Below are positions 1 to 6,949 of a stretch of DNA of 10,705 nt, in pieces. Made by a program: the position numbers and the translations under genes. The notes below the pieces were generated by a model. That model saw only the letters and a program-made list of their open reading frames with translations, searched no databases and was not told the DNA's origin. The stretch is from Candidatus Solibacter sp. (GTDB lineage Bacteria > Acidobacteriota > Terriglobia > Bryobacterales > Bryobacteraceae): the NCBI GenBank assembly GCA_017883345.1, contig JADGNT010000089.1, positions 1 to 10,705 of the forward strand. Direction: 5' to 3'. Every line of letters starts with the position of its first letter. The stretch's first letter is position 1.

Positions 1-1591
1 CGCAACCCGTACGATCCATCTTGCCGCCGCCGATGTGCCCGATCGATTTGGCGGGCAGGTCCAAGAACCGCCCAAGCCGCTCCTGCCACTGATCGAGCAG
101 CTGCTGACGGTGAACGACAACCAGAGTGTTGACCTTGCGCTTCGCGATCAGCCACGCCGCAACGGTGGTCTTCCCGAATGCCGTGGGAGCGCACAGGATA
201 CCTTCGTCGTGGGCGGTGATCTTCGCGACGGCTTCCTCCTGGAACGGCCGAAGCTGACCCCGGAACTCCGCTTCAATCGGCGTGCCCGCGTACCGTTCGT
301 CCCGAACTTCGGGCCGGATCTTGTGCGCCTCGAGAAGTGCCAAGGTCTCCGCCAGACATCCGCGCGGCACGGCGATGTGCTGAGGAAATTCCTGGCCGCA
401 CGCGATTACACGCGGCTTGTCGTACGTCGAGAGTCGCATCGCCTGAGCCTTGTAGAACTCCGGGTTCTGAAATGCCGCCAGCCGGAGTAGTCGATTCAGC
501 ATGGCCGGCGGCAGATCCTTCTTCTCCACGTAAACGAGATTCGCGCGAACGATCTGAACAGTTCTTGGCAGCGGCCCTTCGATCGGCTTTTCCTTCCGCT
601 TGCGGGAAGGCGGCAAGGTCCACGGGTCTTGAACACCCTCATCGTCGGTGATGCTCCTCCGAACGCCGACCAGGTCGCCTTTGTTTTGTGCTTCCGCGAC
701 GATCTCCTCCGCAGCCTCGACCGGCATTCGTCGCATCGTCGAGAGGAACTGCCATTGATCTGGATGCGGATTGAAGTCGGAGTCGATGAACACGCTGTTG
801 CCCGCCTTGCGCGGCGCAAACTGTAGGGGGAGAGCAATCAGGTTCCCGAACCCTCCCTTAGGCATCGTATCCTGGTTGGGGAAAAGGCGATCATAGGAAT
901 CGAGACCGAGTTGGTGCCGACGCTCCATGGTTCGTGTGAGCAGTACGCATCCGAGTTTGCGCGCGGTAATTGCCGGCAACGCCCGATCGAAGAAGATCCA
1001 AATGTGGCCACCCTTCCCGGAACGGGAACGCTCCAAGGCAGCGGGCACGTTCAACTCCTGGCAGGTCTCTAGGTATGCCAGCGAGTCGTACTCCCACGTC
1101 TTCTTGTCGAAGTCTGCCGCCAGAAACCAGCACGTTTCGTCGGGCAGCAGCGCGTATACGCCAACCGTTTCCTTGCCCAGGAGGTGGCTCTCGATGACGG
1201 CGTCGGTCAGCGGGATAAACTTCCGTGTCTTCTGGTCGACTTTCTTCCGCTCCTCCGGGCGGCTTCTGTTGATCGCGTTCCAGTCCTTTACGACCACCGG
1301 CATATATCCGTGTCGGCCGTCATCATTCTCCCATCGCCGTGCGTAAACATCTTCTCTCCCGCGAAACAGGGTTCGAAAGAGCGCGATCCTCTTTCTGGCA
1401 CGCTCCTCCTTGTCCACCGGTGGCGCCATCTCGGCGGTTTTGGTTGGAGGCTGATTCTCTGCCGCGAGTTGCGGAATCGGAATGCTGTGAACCGCCAGAA
1501 GCCGCCGCAGGCGAGCATTCTCCTCGCGGAGGCGAACGTTCTCCTGCTCTGGCGGTTCGAATGGAAGAGATTCTGAACCGATCTCAGTCAT
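1..1591 (-). CDS. TOTE-type AEP primase / SF2 helicase protein, N-terminal 530 residues (truncated by window edge)
   Basis: I translated the minus strand by hand from the ATG at 1591 to base 1 and found no stop, giving 530 codons that run off the left edge. Residues 15-35 form a short Leu/Arg/Glu coiled coil. Residues 60-290 carry archaeo-eukaryotic primase signatures: the metal-binding DFD at 160-162, SGKGGHIW at 191-198 (nucleotide-binding motif with His196), and the family stretch from FPNQD (237) to NLIALPLQ (250-257). Residues 440-530 begin a superfamily 2 helicase: a Q-motif-like LRPFQEEAV (448), Walker A APTAFGKT (468-475) and motif Ia VVHRQQLLDQW (492-502). The DEAH box and C-terminal helicase lobe lie outside the window. 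This architecture matches the primase-helicases of TOTE conflict systems, thought to act on invader nucleic acid; that role is inferred. An in-frame TGA 11 codons upstream leaves this ATG as the first start; the ribosome site is weak. Codon use is less C-ending than in the genes to the right, consistent with transfer. Confidence 0.9.
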   Translation of the reverse strand, partial: MTEIGSESLPFEPPEQENVRLREENARLRRLLAVHSIPIPQLAAENQPPTKTAEMAPPVDKEERARKRIALFRTLFRGREDVYARRWENDDGRHGYMPVVVKDWNAINRSRPEERKKVDQKTRKFIPLTDAVIESHLLGKETVGVYALLPDETCWFLAADFDKKTWEYDSLAYLETCQELNVPAALERSRSGKGGHIWIFFDRALPAITARKLGCVLLTRTMERRHQLGLDSYDRLFPNQDTMPKGGFGNLIALPLQFAPRKAGNSVFIDSDFNPHPDQWQFLSTMRRMPVEAAEEIVAEAQNKGDLVGVRRSITDDEGVQDPWTLPPSRKRKEKPIEGPLPRTVQIVRANLVYVEKKDLPPAMLNRLLRLAAFQNPEFYKAQAMRLSTYDKPRVIACGQEFPQHIAVPRGCLAETLALLEAHKIRPEVRDERYAGTPIEAEFRGQLRPFQEEAVAKITAHDEGILCAPTAFGKTTVAAWLIAKRKVNTLVVVHRQQLLDQWQERLGRFLDLPAKSIGHIGGGKMDRTGC

Positions 1592-1712
1592 AACGGTGCC
1601 CCGGCTAAATGCACCCCGTCAGCACTTCCGCCAGGGCTTTCAAAACGGGCCTTGCCCGCCTGTTCGTTGCGGAACCAACGGCTTTGTTGATGCTACCTCA
1701 AATCGGGTCGCT

Positions 1713-1733
1713 CGTTGGGTTTTGGACCCAACG
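1713..1733 (+). repeat. perfect hairpin resembling a tRNA anticodon arm
   Basis: Bases 1713-1720 pair perfectly with 1726-1733 (8 bp) around the loop TTTGG. Read as an anticodon arm it would be a 7-bp stem with the 7-base loop TTTTGGA, whose central triplet would be TTG. The ten bases 1710-1719 (GCTCGTTGGG) equal, in inverted orientation, the D-stem/anticodon-stem junction of the tRNA-fMet at 2059-2068. No complete cloverleaf can be drawn here because there is no TTCGAAT-type T loop, so this is at most a tRNA fragment. Confidence 0.45.
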
Positions 1734-1935
1734 GGTTGCAGTCTCTCTGGCGGCACGCGTGCTCTTGTGGCGACTGGCCAGATCCATGGGCCCGGTTGGG
1801 TTGCGCCGAGGGAACATGAGGAAAATCAGTGCCTTGGCGCGCGTCGGCAGGGCGATTCTAAGTTCGCAAAGTGAGGAGGTTGGAAGGATATCGCCGCCTG
1901 CGTCGGAGGGGTGAAAATCGACCGCAGCTAGACCA

Positions 1936-1957
1936 GTTTGGTAGCAGTCTGGTAGCA
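1936..1957 (+). repeat. tandem 11-bp repeat containing TGGTAGCA
   Basis: Two adjacent copies, GTTTGGTAGCA (1936-1946) and GTCTGGTAGCA (1947-1957), differ at one base. Short direct repeats of this type are commonly found as arm-type integrase sites near the ends of tRNA-integrated elements; that reading is inferred. Bases 1943-1956 also match the D arm of the tRNA-fMet gene (2067-2080) over 14 bp in inverted orientation. Confidence 0.6.
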
Positions 1958-2013
1958 GGCCCTTTTTACTCTATTTTTGCTTGTCTTGGAAGTTATTGAT
2001 TAGGAGGGAGTTT

Positions 2014-2090
<77 letters not shown>

Positions 2091-2095
2091 CAACC

Positions 2096-2124
2096 ATTCT
2101 ATCGCATGCCAACCCTCCGGTCAA
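2096..2124 (-). promoter_or_regulatory. sigma-70-type promoter of tRNA-fMet
   Basis: On the minus strand, TTGACC (2124-2119) is followed after exactly 17 bases by TAGAAT (2101-2096). Only five bases (2095-2091) separate the -10 box from the first tRNA base at 2090, so transcription should begin at or within about two bases of the mature 5' end. Both hexamers match the consensus at five of six positions. Confidence 0.85.
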
Positions 2125-2158
2125 ATTCTGGTTACATAATTCTCCCGCCCACCCTTAG

Positions 2159-2164
2159 TACAAT
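2159..2164 (+). promoter_or_regulatory. -10 box placing the transcript start at the GTG of the S55 protease gene
   Basis: TACAAT (2159-2164) fits the TAnnnT -10 pattern. Counting six bases on gives a start near 2171, which is the first base of the GTG start codon, so the mRNA may be leaderless. I see no good -35 at 16-18 bases; TTACAT (2132-2137) is 21 bases away. The GAGGG at 2165-2169 is too close to the GTG to work as a normal ribosome site. Confidence 0.5.
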
Positions 2165-2170
2165 GAGGGT

Positions 2171-3958
2171 GTGCCTCGCCTCGTAGTTCCGGCGGCCCTC
2201 GCGCTGGCCGCCGTTTTATCGGCCCAAACTGCGCTCTTTCCCCTCAAAGACCTCAAACCTGGGATGCGCGGCACCGGCCGCACTGTCTTCAACGGGAACA
2301 AAATCGAGGACTTCCAGGTCGAAATCCTCGGCGTGCTCGACAATATCGGCCCCAAGGAATCGCTCATCCTCGCCCGCCTCTCCGGCGGACCACTGGAACA
2401 TACCGGCGTCATGCAGGGCATGAGCGGCAGTCCGGTCTACATTGATGGCAAACTCGTGGGAGCGGTCGCCATGGCCTTCCCGTTTGCCAAGGATCCCATC
2501 GCCGGCATCCGCCCGATCGAGGCCATGCTGCGCACCTCTTCCGCCGCCACGCCGCCCTCCCCCACGCCCGGGCCCGCCGCGCCCGGCCAGCGCGCCGCCC
2601 TGGGGCTCAACGAGCGCGACCTCACCCGCCGGATTCCCCGCCCCGAGCCTGCGCTGGGCGGCGAGGCCCGCATGATCGACATCGCCACGCCTGTCTCCTT
2701 CGGCGGATTCAGCCGCGCCACCCTCGACGCCTTCGCGCCGCAACTCCGCGCCCTGGGACTGGAGCCCCGCCAGGGAGTGACCAGCGGCGGCAAAATCGAA
2801 CCCGGCATGGGCAATCCCGCCGACCTCAAGCCCGGCGCCATGATCAGCGTCCAACTGATGGCCGGCGATCTTTCGGTGGGCGCCGATGGCACCGTCACCC
2901 ACATCGACGGCAATCGCATCTACGCCTTCGGCCACCGCTTCCTGGATATCGGTTCCACCGCCCTCCCGTTCGCCCGCGCCGAAGTCCTCACGCTGCTCGC
3001 CAACACCAACACCTCCTTTAAAATCTCCACCGCCAAGGAATGGATGGGGACCATCTACCAGGACCGCAACACGGCCGTGGCCGGCGAATTGGGCAAGCGT
3101 CCGGTCATGGTGCCGGTGTCGGTCAGCCTGTCGCGCGCCGGCAAACCGGTGGAGAGCTACCAACTGCAGATGGTCAACGACACGCTGCTTTCGCCGCTGC
3201 TGCTGCAGATGGCGGTGTTCAGCGCCATCGACGCCACCGAGCGTACCGTGGGCGCCGGCAGCATCCGCGTCACCGGCCAGATCGAATTCCAGAACGGGAC
3301 CGCCCCCCTCCGCATCGACAATATGTACGCCGCCGACAACGGAAGCCCCATGCTGGCCTCTCTCTCCGCCGCCGTCCCCGTCGCCTTCGTCATGCAGGGC
3401 GGTTTTGAATCCATCCAACTGAAGAAAGTCTCGCTCAATCTGCAAGCCTTCGACCAGAAGAAGCAGCTCACCATCGACGGCATTGCCACCTCGCGCCACG
3501 ACGTCCGCGCCGGCGAAAAGGTGCAGCTCATTGTCTCCCTCACCGGCGAGAATGGCGCCGACACCGTCCGCCGCGTGGCATACCAGGTGCCCATCGGCGC
3601 GGAACCGGGCATGCTCTACTTCACCGTAGCCGACGCCAACACCGCCAACATTGCCGATTTCCGCCAGGTGCTGACCGCTACCGCGCGCACCCCCGGCCAA
3701 CTGGTTTCCATTGTCAACAACCTGCACCCGAATACCAAGGCCTACATCCGCGTGTGGCGCGCCGACCCGGCGTTCCAACTGGAGGGCGCCGATCTGCCCG
3801 ACCCGCCGGCTTCGGTTTCCCTGATCCTGGCCGGCTCGCAATCCAGTTCCGCCGGCATCACCCAGACCCGCAACTCCAAAATCGCCGAAATGGAGATCGA
3901 CATCGGCGACATGGCGGTGACCGGCTCCAAAACCGTCCAGGTGGAAGTAAAGGAATGA
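2171..3958 (+). CDS. secreted SpoIVB-type (S55 family) serine protease homologue, permuted order
   Basis: Encodes 595 residues. Residues 1-19 are a signal peptide (MPRLVVPAALALAAVLSAQ), which supports the GTG start at 2171; there is no other in-frame start nearby. Residues 44-115 hold the nucleophile half of an S55 peptidase: QGMSGSPV at 82-89 (probable catalytic Ser85) followed by DGKLVGAV and KDPIAGI, closely matching the SpoIVB Ser region. The His motif YAFGHRFLD (251-259, probable catalytic His255) comes about 170 residues later, whereas in SpoIVB His precedes Ser. A Pro/Ala/Ser linker spans 122-140. No PDZ domain is seen. The C-terminal part (about 430-595) looks like beta-sandwich domains and is unassigned. 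The protein is probably exported; its substrate is unknown. It heads a three-gene operon, its TGA overlapping the next ATG. It might be a non-proteolytic relative, because the third catalytic residue could not be placed. Confidence 0.85.
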   Translation: MPRLVVPAALALAAVLSAQTALFPLKDLKPGMRGTGRTVFNGNKIEDFQVEILGVLDNIGPKESLILARLSGGPLEHTGVMQGMSGSPVYIDGKLVGAVAMAFPFAKDPIAGIRPIEAMLRTSSAATPPSPTPGPAAPGQRAALGLNERDLTRRIPRPEPALGGEARMIDIATPVSFGGFSRATLDAFAPQLRALGLEPRQGVTSGGKIEPGMGNPADLKPGAMISVQLMAGDLSVGADGTVTHIDGNRIYAFGHRFLDIGSTALPFARAEVLTLLANTNTSFKISTAKEWMGTIYQDRNTAVAGELGKRPVMVPVSVSLSRAGKPVESYQLQMVNDTLLSPLLLQMAVFSAIDATERTVGAGSIRVTGQIEFQNGTAPLRIDNMYAADNGSPMLASLSAAVPVAFVMQGGFESIQLKKVSLNLQAFDQKKQLTIDGIATSRHDVRAGEKVQLIVSLTGENGADTVRRVAYQVPIGAEPGMLYFTVADANTANIADFRQVLTATARTPGQLVSIVNNLHPNTKAYIRVWRADPAFQLEGADLPDPPASVSLILAGSQSSSAGITQTRNSKIAEMEIDIGDMAVTGSKTVQVEVKE

Positions 3959-6219
3959 CTCTCTCCATGCGCCACTTCGCATGTGCCGCCGCTCTGTGCG
4001 CGGCGCTCGCTCCCACCGCCTTCCCCAGCGGCACCGCCACTTGGGAGCTGAACTCGTATGCGGATTTCATCCGTGGACGCTTCAACGGCCTTTCGCTGAG
4101 CCGCGAAGGCCGGCTCTCCCTCTCCCCCAAGGTCGAGACCCTGTTCACCAGCGATCAGCCCGTCATCTGGGCCTTGGCCCAAGCCCCCGATGGCGCGATC
4201 TACGCCGCTACCGGACATCGCGGCCGCCTGTACAAGATCGAAGGTCCCGCCAAGAGCACGCTGCTGTGGACCGCGGCCGAGCCCGAGATTTTCGCCCTCG
4301 CCGTGGATCGCTCCGGTGCGCTTTACGCCGGCACCTCGCCCGATGGCAAGGTCTACCGCATCGAGAATGGCAAGGTCACCGAATACTTCGCGCCCAAGGC
4401 ACGCTACATCTGGTCGCTGGCCGTGGGCCCCGATGGCGCCCTCTACGTGGGCACCGGCGAGCAGGGCAAGGTCTTCCGTGTGGATAGCGCAGGGCACGGC
4501 GAGGTCTGGTATGAGACCGGACAATCGCACATTACCGGACTCGCCGTGGATACGCAGAACCGCGTGCTCGCCGGCACCGAGCCCAACGGCATCCTCTACC
4601 GCATCACCGCCAAGGACAAGGCATTCGTGCTTTACGACGCCAGCCTGCCGGAGATCCGGGCTATCGTCCCGATGCCCGATGGCACGGTGTACGCCGCGGC
4701 CCTGGGCGGGTCCACCACCAAGCGCGCGCAGGCAGCCAATCAGGCGGCCCAAGGCAACTCCGGCAGCGGCGCCGCGGTCACGTCGTCGGTCACCACCATC
4801 ACCGTCGAAGCCCAGGCAGCCGAAATCAAACCACCCGACCCGACCAAGCCAACGCAAACTCCACCCGGCGCCGCGGCCACCTCCACCCCGCAGGTCAGCA
4901 CGCAATTCACTCCCGTGGTGGATTCGAGCGGCGTCGAAAAGAGCGCCGTCTACCGCATCAACCCGGATAACACCGTCGAAACCCTGTGGAGTTCCAAGGA
5001 AGAAAACGTCTACGACCTCTTGGCGCTGGAGAAGCAAATTCTCTTCTCCACAGACCAGGACGGGAGGATCTACGGCCTCGCGCCCGATCGCCGCGTGACC
5101 CTCGTCACCCAGACCAATGAAGGCGAGACCACGCGCCTCCTCCCGGGCGATCACTCCGTGCTTGCGGCCACCGGAAATATGGGCCGCATCTACCGCCTCG
5201 GCGAAGTCCCCGGCCCCTCCGGTTCCTACGAAGCCCCCGTGCACGATTCCAGCACCGCCTCGCGCTGGGGCAGCCTCAGTTGGCGCGCCGATATGCCCGC
5301 CTCCAGCACCATCCAATTCCGCACGCGCTCCGGCAACTCCGCCAAGCCGGACCGCACCTGGAGCGATTGGAGCGAGCCCGTGACCAGCGCCGCCGGCAGC
5401 CGCATCGCCAGCCCCAACGCGCGCTACATCCAATGGAAAGTCGAGATGGCCGGCGCCGGCGGCGTCACACCCACCCTCAATAGCGTGACTCTGGCGTATC
5501 TGCCGCAGAATTCGCCGCCCGTGCTGAAGAGCATCAGCGTCGTCACCCAAGCCGCCGCCATCACGCAAGCCGCCGTCAAGAGCGGCGGCAGCACCTCCGC
5601 CTACAGCGTGACCGTCTCCGATGGCGACACTCCGGCCACCTCCGCCGGCACTCCCACCCAGACGCTGCCCCGTGCCGCAGCGCAACAGATCACCCTCACC
5701 TGGGTCGCCGAAGACCCCGACGGCGACCGCCTGGTCTACAACGTCTACTTCCGCGGGGAAGACGAAACCCAGTGGAAGCTGCTCCGCTCCAACACCCACG
5801 ACAACTCCATGACCTTCGATGCCGATGTCCTGGCCGACGGCAAATACTTCTTCCGCGTCATCGCCAGCGACCGCGAGGCCAATCCGCCGGCCTCGGCGCG
5901 CGAAGCCACACTGGTCAGCGCACCCGTGATGATCGACAACACCCCGCCCGTGGTGACCCTCGGCGAAGTGCGGCGCACGGGCGCTACCGCCCACGTCGAG
6001 TGGGAGGCCAGCGACCGCGCCAGCGCCCTGCGCCGCTGCGAATACTCGCTCGACGCCAACAGTTGGGTGCCGATGGAATCGGTCGACGGCGTGATCGATT
6101 CCCAAAACGAAAAGTTTGCCCTCGATCTCAACGGTCTCTCCCCCGGAGAGCACCTCCTGGTAATTCGCGCCGCCGATAGCGCCAACAATACCGGCGTCGC
6201 CAAAGTCATCCTCAAATGA
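3955..6219 (+). CDS. secreted multi-domain protein: beta-propeller plus Ig/Fn3-like domains
   Basis: Encodes 754 residues from the ATG at 3955, which overlaps the previous stop as ATGA; an in-frame ATG at 3967 is an alternative, with AAGGA 12 bases upstream. Residues 1-25 form a signal peptide. Residues 70-250 and 328-415 contain repeats of about 40 residues of the form ALA-PDGAIYAATG-GRLYKI (near 73, 114, 154, 195, 237, 354 and 398), typical of six- or seven-bladed NHL/SMP-30-like propellers. A Thr/Pro/Ala/Gln-rich stretch (about 255-320) interrupts the blades. Residues 425-516 look like a jelly-roll with WSDWSEP at 469-475, and 575-754 are two Ig/Fn3- or cadherin-like sandwiches, including AEDPDGDRLVYNVY (585-598) and IDNTPPVV (660-667). 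No catalytic motif is seen. The architecture suggests an extracytoplasmic binding or scaffold protein; co-translation with the S55 protease makes a shared envelope role plausible, but this is inference. Confidence 0.8.
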   Translation: MTLSMRHFACAAALCAALAPTAFPSGTATWELNSYADFIRGRFNGLSLSREGRLSLSPKVETLFTSDQPVIWALAQAPDGAIYAATGHRGRLYKIEGPAKSTLLWTAAEPEIFALAVDRSGALYAGTSPDGKVYRIENGKVTEYFAPKARYIWSLAVGPDGALYVGTGEQGKVFRVDSAGHGEVWYETGQSHITGLAVDTQNRVLAGTEPNGILYRITAKDKAFVLYDASLPEIRAIVPMPDGTVYAAALGGSTTKRAQAANQAAQGNSGSGAAVTSSVTTITVEAQAAEIKPPDPTKPTQTPPGAAATSTPQVSTQFTPVVDSSGVEKSAVYRINPDNTVETLWSSKEENVYDLLALEKQILFSTDQDGRIYGLAPDRRVTLVTQTNEGETTRLLPGDHSVLAATGNMGRIYRLGEVPGPSGSYEAPVHDSSTASRWGSLSWRADMPASSTIQFRTRSGNSAKPDRTWSDWSEPVTSAAGSRIASPNARYIQWKVEMAGAGGVTPTLNSVTLAYLPQNSPPVLKSISVVTQAAAITQAAVKSGGSTSAYSVTVSDGDTPATSAGTPTQTLPRAAAQQITLTWVAEDPDGDRLVYNVYFRGEDETQWKLLRSNTHDNSMTFDADVLADGKYFFRVIASDREANPPASAREATLVSAPVMIDNTPPVVTLGEVRRTGATAHVEWEASDRASALRRCEYSLDANSWVPMESVDGVIDSQNEKFALDLNGLSPGEHLLVIRAADSANNTGVAKVILK

Positions 6220-6656
6220 CCGCCACGATCTCCCATTTCGAAGAGCTGTTGAAGACCGTGCCGCGGCGCTTGGCCGATATCGCGGACGCCGCCGCCGCGC
6301 ACAAACCCGGGCCGAATCGCTGGTCGAAGAAAGAGATTCTCGGCCACTTGATCGATTCGGCCGCCAACAACCACCAGCGGTTCGTGCGTGCGCAAAGCGC
6401 CCCGCTCCTGGAATTCCCGGAGTACGCACAGGAGTTCTGGGTGGCCACCCAGGCTTACGCCGCAGAACCCTGGCCCGATCTGGTCAACCTCTGGCTGCTG
6501 CTCAATCGACACCTGCTGCACGTGGTGAAGGCGATGCCGGCCGAGGTGTTGTCGCACGAGTGCGTGATCGGCGGACGCCCCGCCGTGACACTCGAAGCGC
6601 TGGCCGCCGACTATCTCCGCCACGTAGACCATCATCTGGCGCAGTTGCTGGGATAG
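6216..6656 (+). CDS. DinB/YfiT-family metal-binding protein
   Basis: Encodes 146 residues, about the usual length for the DinB-like four-helix family. The start ATG at 6216 overlaps the preceding stop (ATGA), so translation is probably coupled to the propeller gene. The metal triad of the family is visible: His44 in KKEILGHLIDSA (residues 38-49), and His136 and His140 in the C-terminal YLRHVDHHLAQ (133-143), an HxxxH helix. Members bind a divalent metal such as Ni or Zn; some are thiol-dependent transferases, for example bacillithiol or mycothiol S-transferases, but many have no known reaction and this one cannot be assigned. There is no signal peptide, so it should act in the cytoplasm, unlike its two operon partners. 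Confidence 0.85.
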   Translation: MTATISHFEELLKTVPRRLADIADAAAAHKPGPNRWSKKEILGHLIDSAANNHQRFVRAQSAPLLEFPEYAQEFWVATQAYAAEPWPDLVNLWLLLNRHLLHVVKAMPAEVLSHECVIGGRPAVTLEALAADYLRHVDHHLAQLLG

Positions 6657-6730
6657 CGGGCTCCTTAAGAACCGGACAACCCTGTTGTTGTTGCTTGCCT
6701 GGGCGATCATGCCGGTGTACCGTAAGAGTT

Positions 6731-6949
6731 GTGAGCCCTCTCGAAAACATCGTCGAGGACCTGAAGACGCTGCCGCCGGACAGGCTGGAAGTTGCCGCCG
6801 ACTTCGTGCACCGGCTCAAGCGGATCAGCGAGGAAGAGCGCCAGGCGATTCTCAGCCAGACCGCCGGAAGTCTCTCTGCGGAGGACGCCGACGCGATGGA
6901 GAAGGCCATCGAGGAAGGCTGCGAACAAATCAATGAACACGGCTGGTAG
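6731..6949 (+). CDS. VapB-like antitoxin of a type II toxin-antitoxin pair
   Basis: Encodes 72 residues from a GTG at 6731. The sequence begins SPLENIVEDLKTLPPDRL and continues with VAADFVHRLKRIS, a pattern seen in small DUF2281-like or VapB-like antitoxins, followed by an acidic, probably helical tail with many Glu/Asp residues (45-67) that would wrap the toxin. The frame is open further upstream to 6560, but that part lies antiparallel to other coding sequence and is Arg/Pro/Cys-rich shadow. TACCGT (6718-6723) sits seven bases before the GTG, so a near-leaderless start is possible; AAGAG (6724-6728) is a weak alternative ribosome site. The last 17 bases overlap the toxin gene. No DNA-binding fold (AbrB or ribbon-helix-helix) is obvious, so the assignment rests mostly on position and size. 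Confidence 0.75.
   Translation: MSPLENIVEDLKTLPPDRLEVAADFVHRLKRISEEERQAILSQTAGSLSAEDADAMEKAIEEGCEQINEHGW

Larger units (their letters stand above)
1592..2013. other. gene-poor stretch between the TOTE gene and tRNA-fMet
   Basis: About 420 bases with no convincing gene. Two overlapping plus-strand frames (from 1596 and 1609, 92 and 101 codons) and a 39-codon minus-strand frame (1817-1698) show no recognisable domain and no ribosome site. What stands out is structural: a perfect hairpin at 1713-1733, a tandem 11-bp repeat at 1936-1957, and T-rich sequence around 1962-1978. If the TOTE gene belongs to an integrated element, this would be the end of the element next to its tRNA target. I did not find an integrase gene in the window. 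Confidence 0.5.

Noticed and set aside
35..651. small plus-strand frames opposite the primase-helicase gene
   Set aside because: They lie antisense to a frame with clear AEP and helicase motifs.
1596..1914. two overlapping small plus-strand frames
   Set aside because: No ribosome site, no domain, and atypical composition in a region with structural repeats.
3754..3954. upstream extension of the propeller gene frame
   Set aside because: It overlaps the S55 gene, is Arg/Pro/Gly-rich, and the signal peptide starts at 3955.
2216..3982. 588-codon minus-strand open frame opposite the S55 protease gene
   Set aside because: Gly/Ala/Asp/His-rich shadow produced by C-rich third positions of the sense gene; no domain seen.
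3742..6429. 895-codon minus-strand open frame opposite the propeller gene
   Set aside because: Antisense shadow of GC-rich coding sequence with repetitive Gly/Ala composition; the plus strand has a signal peptide and recognisable repeats.
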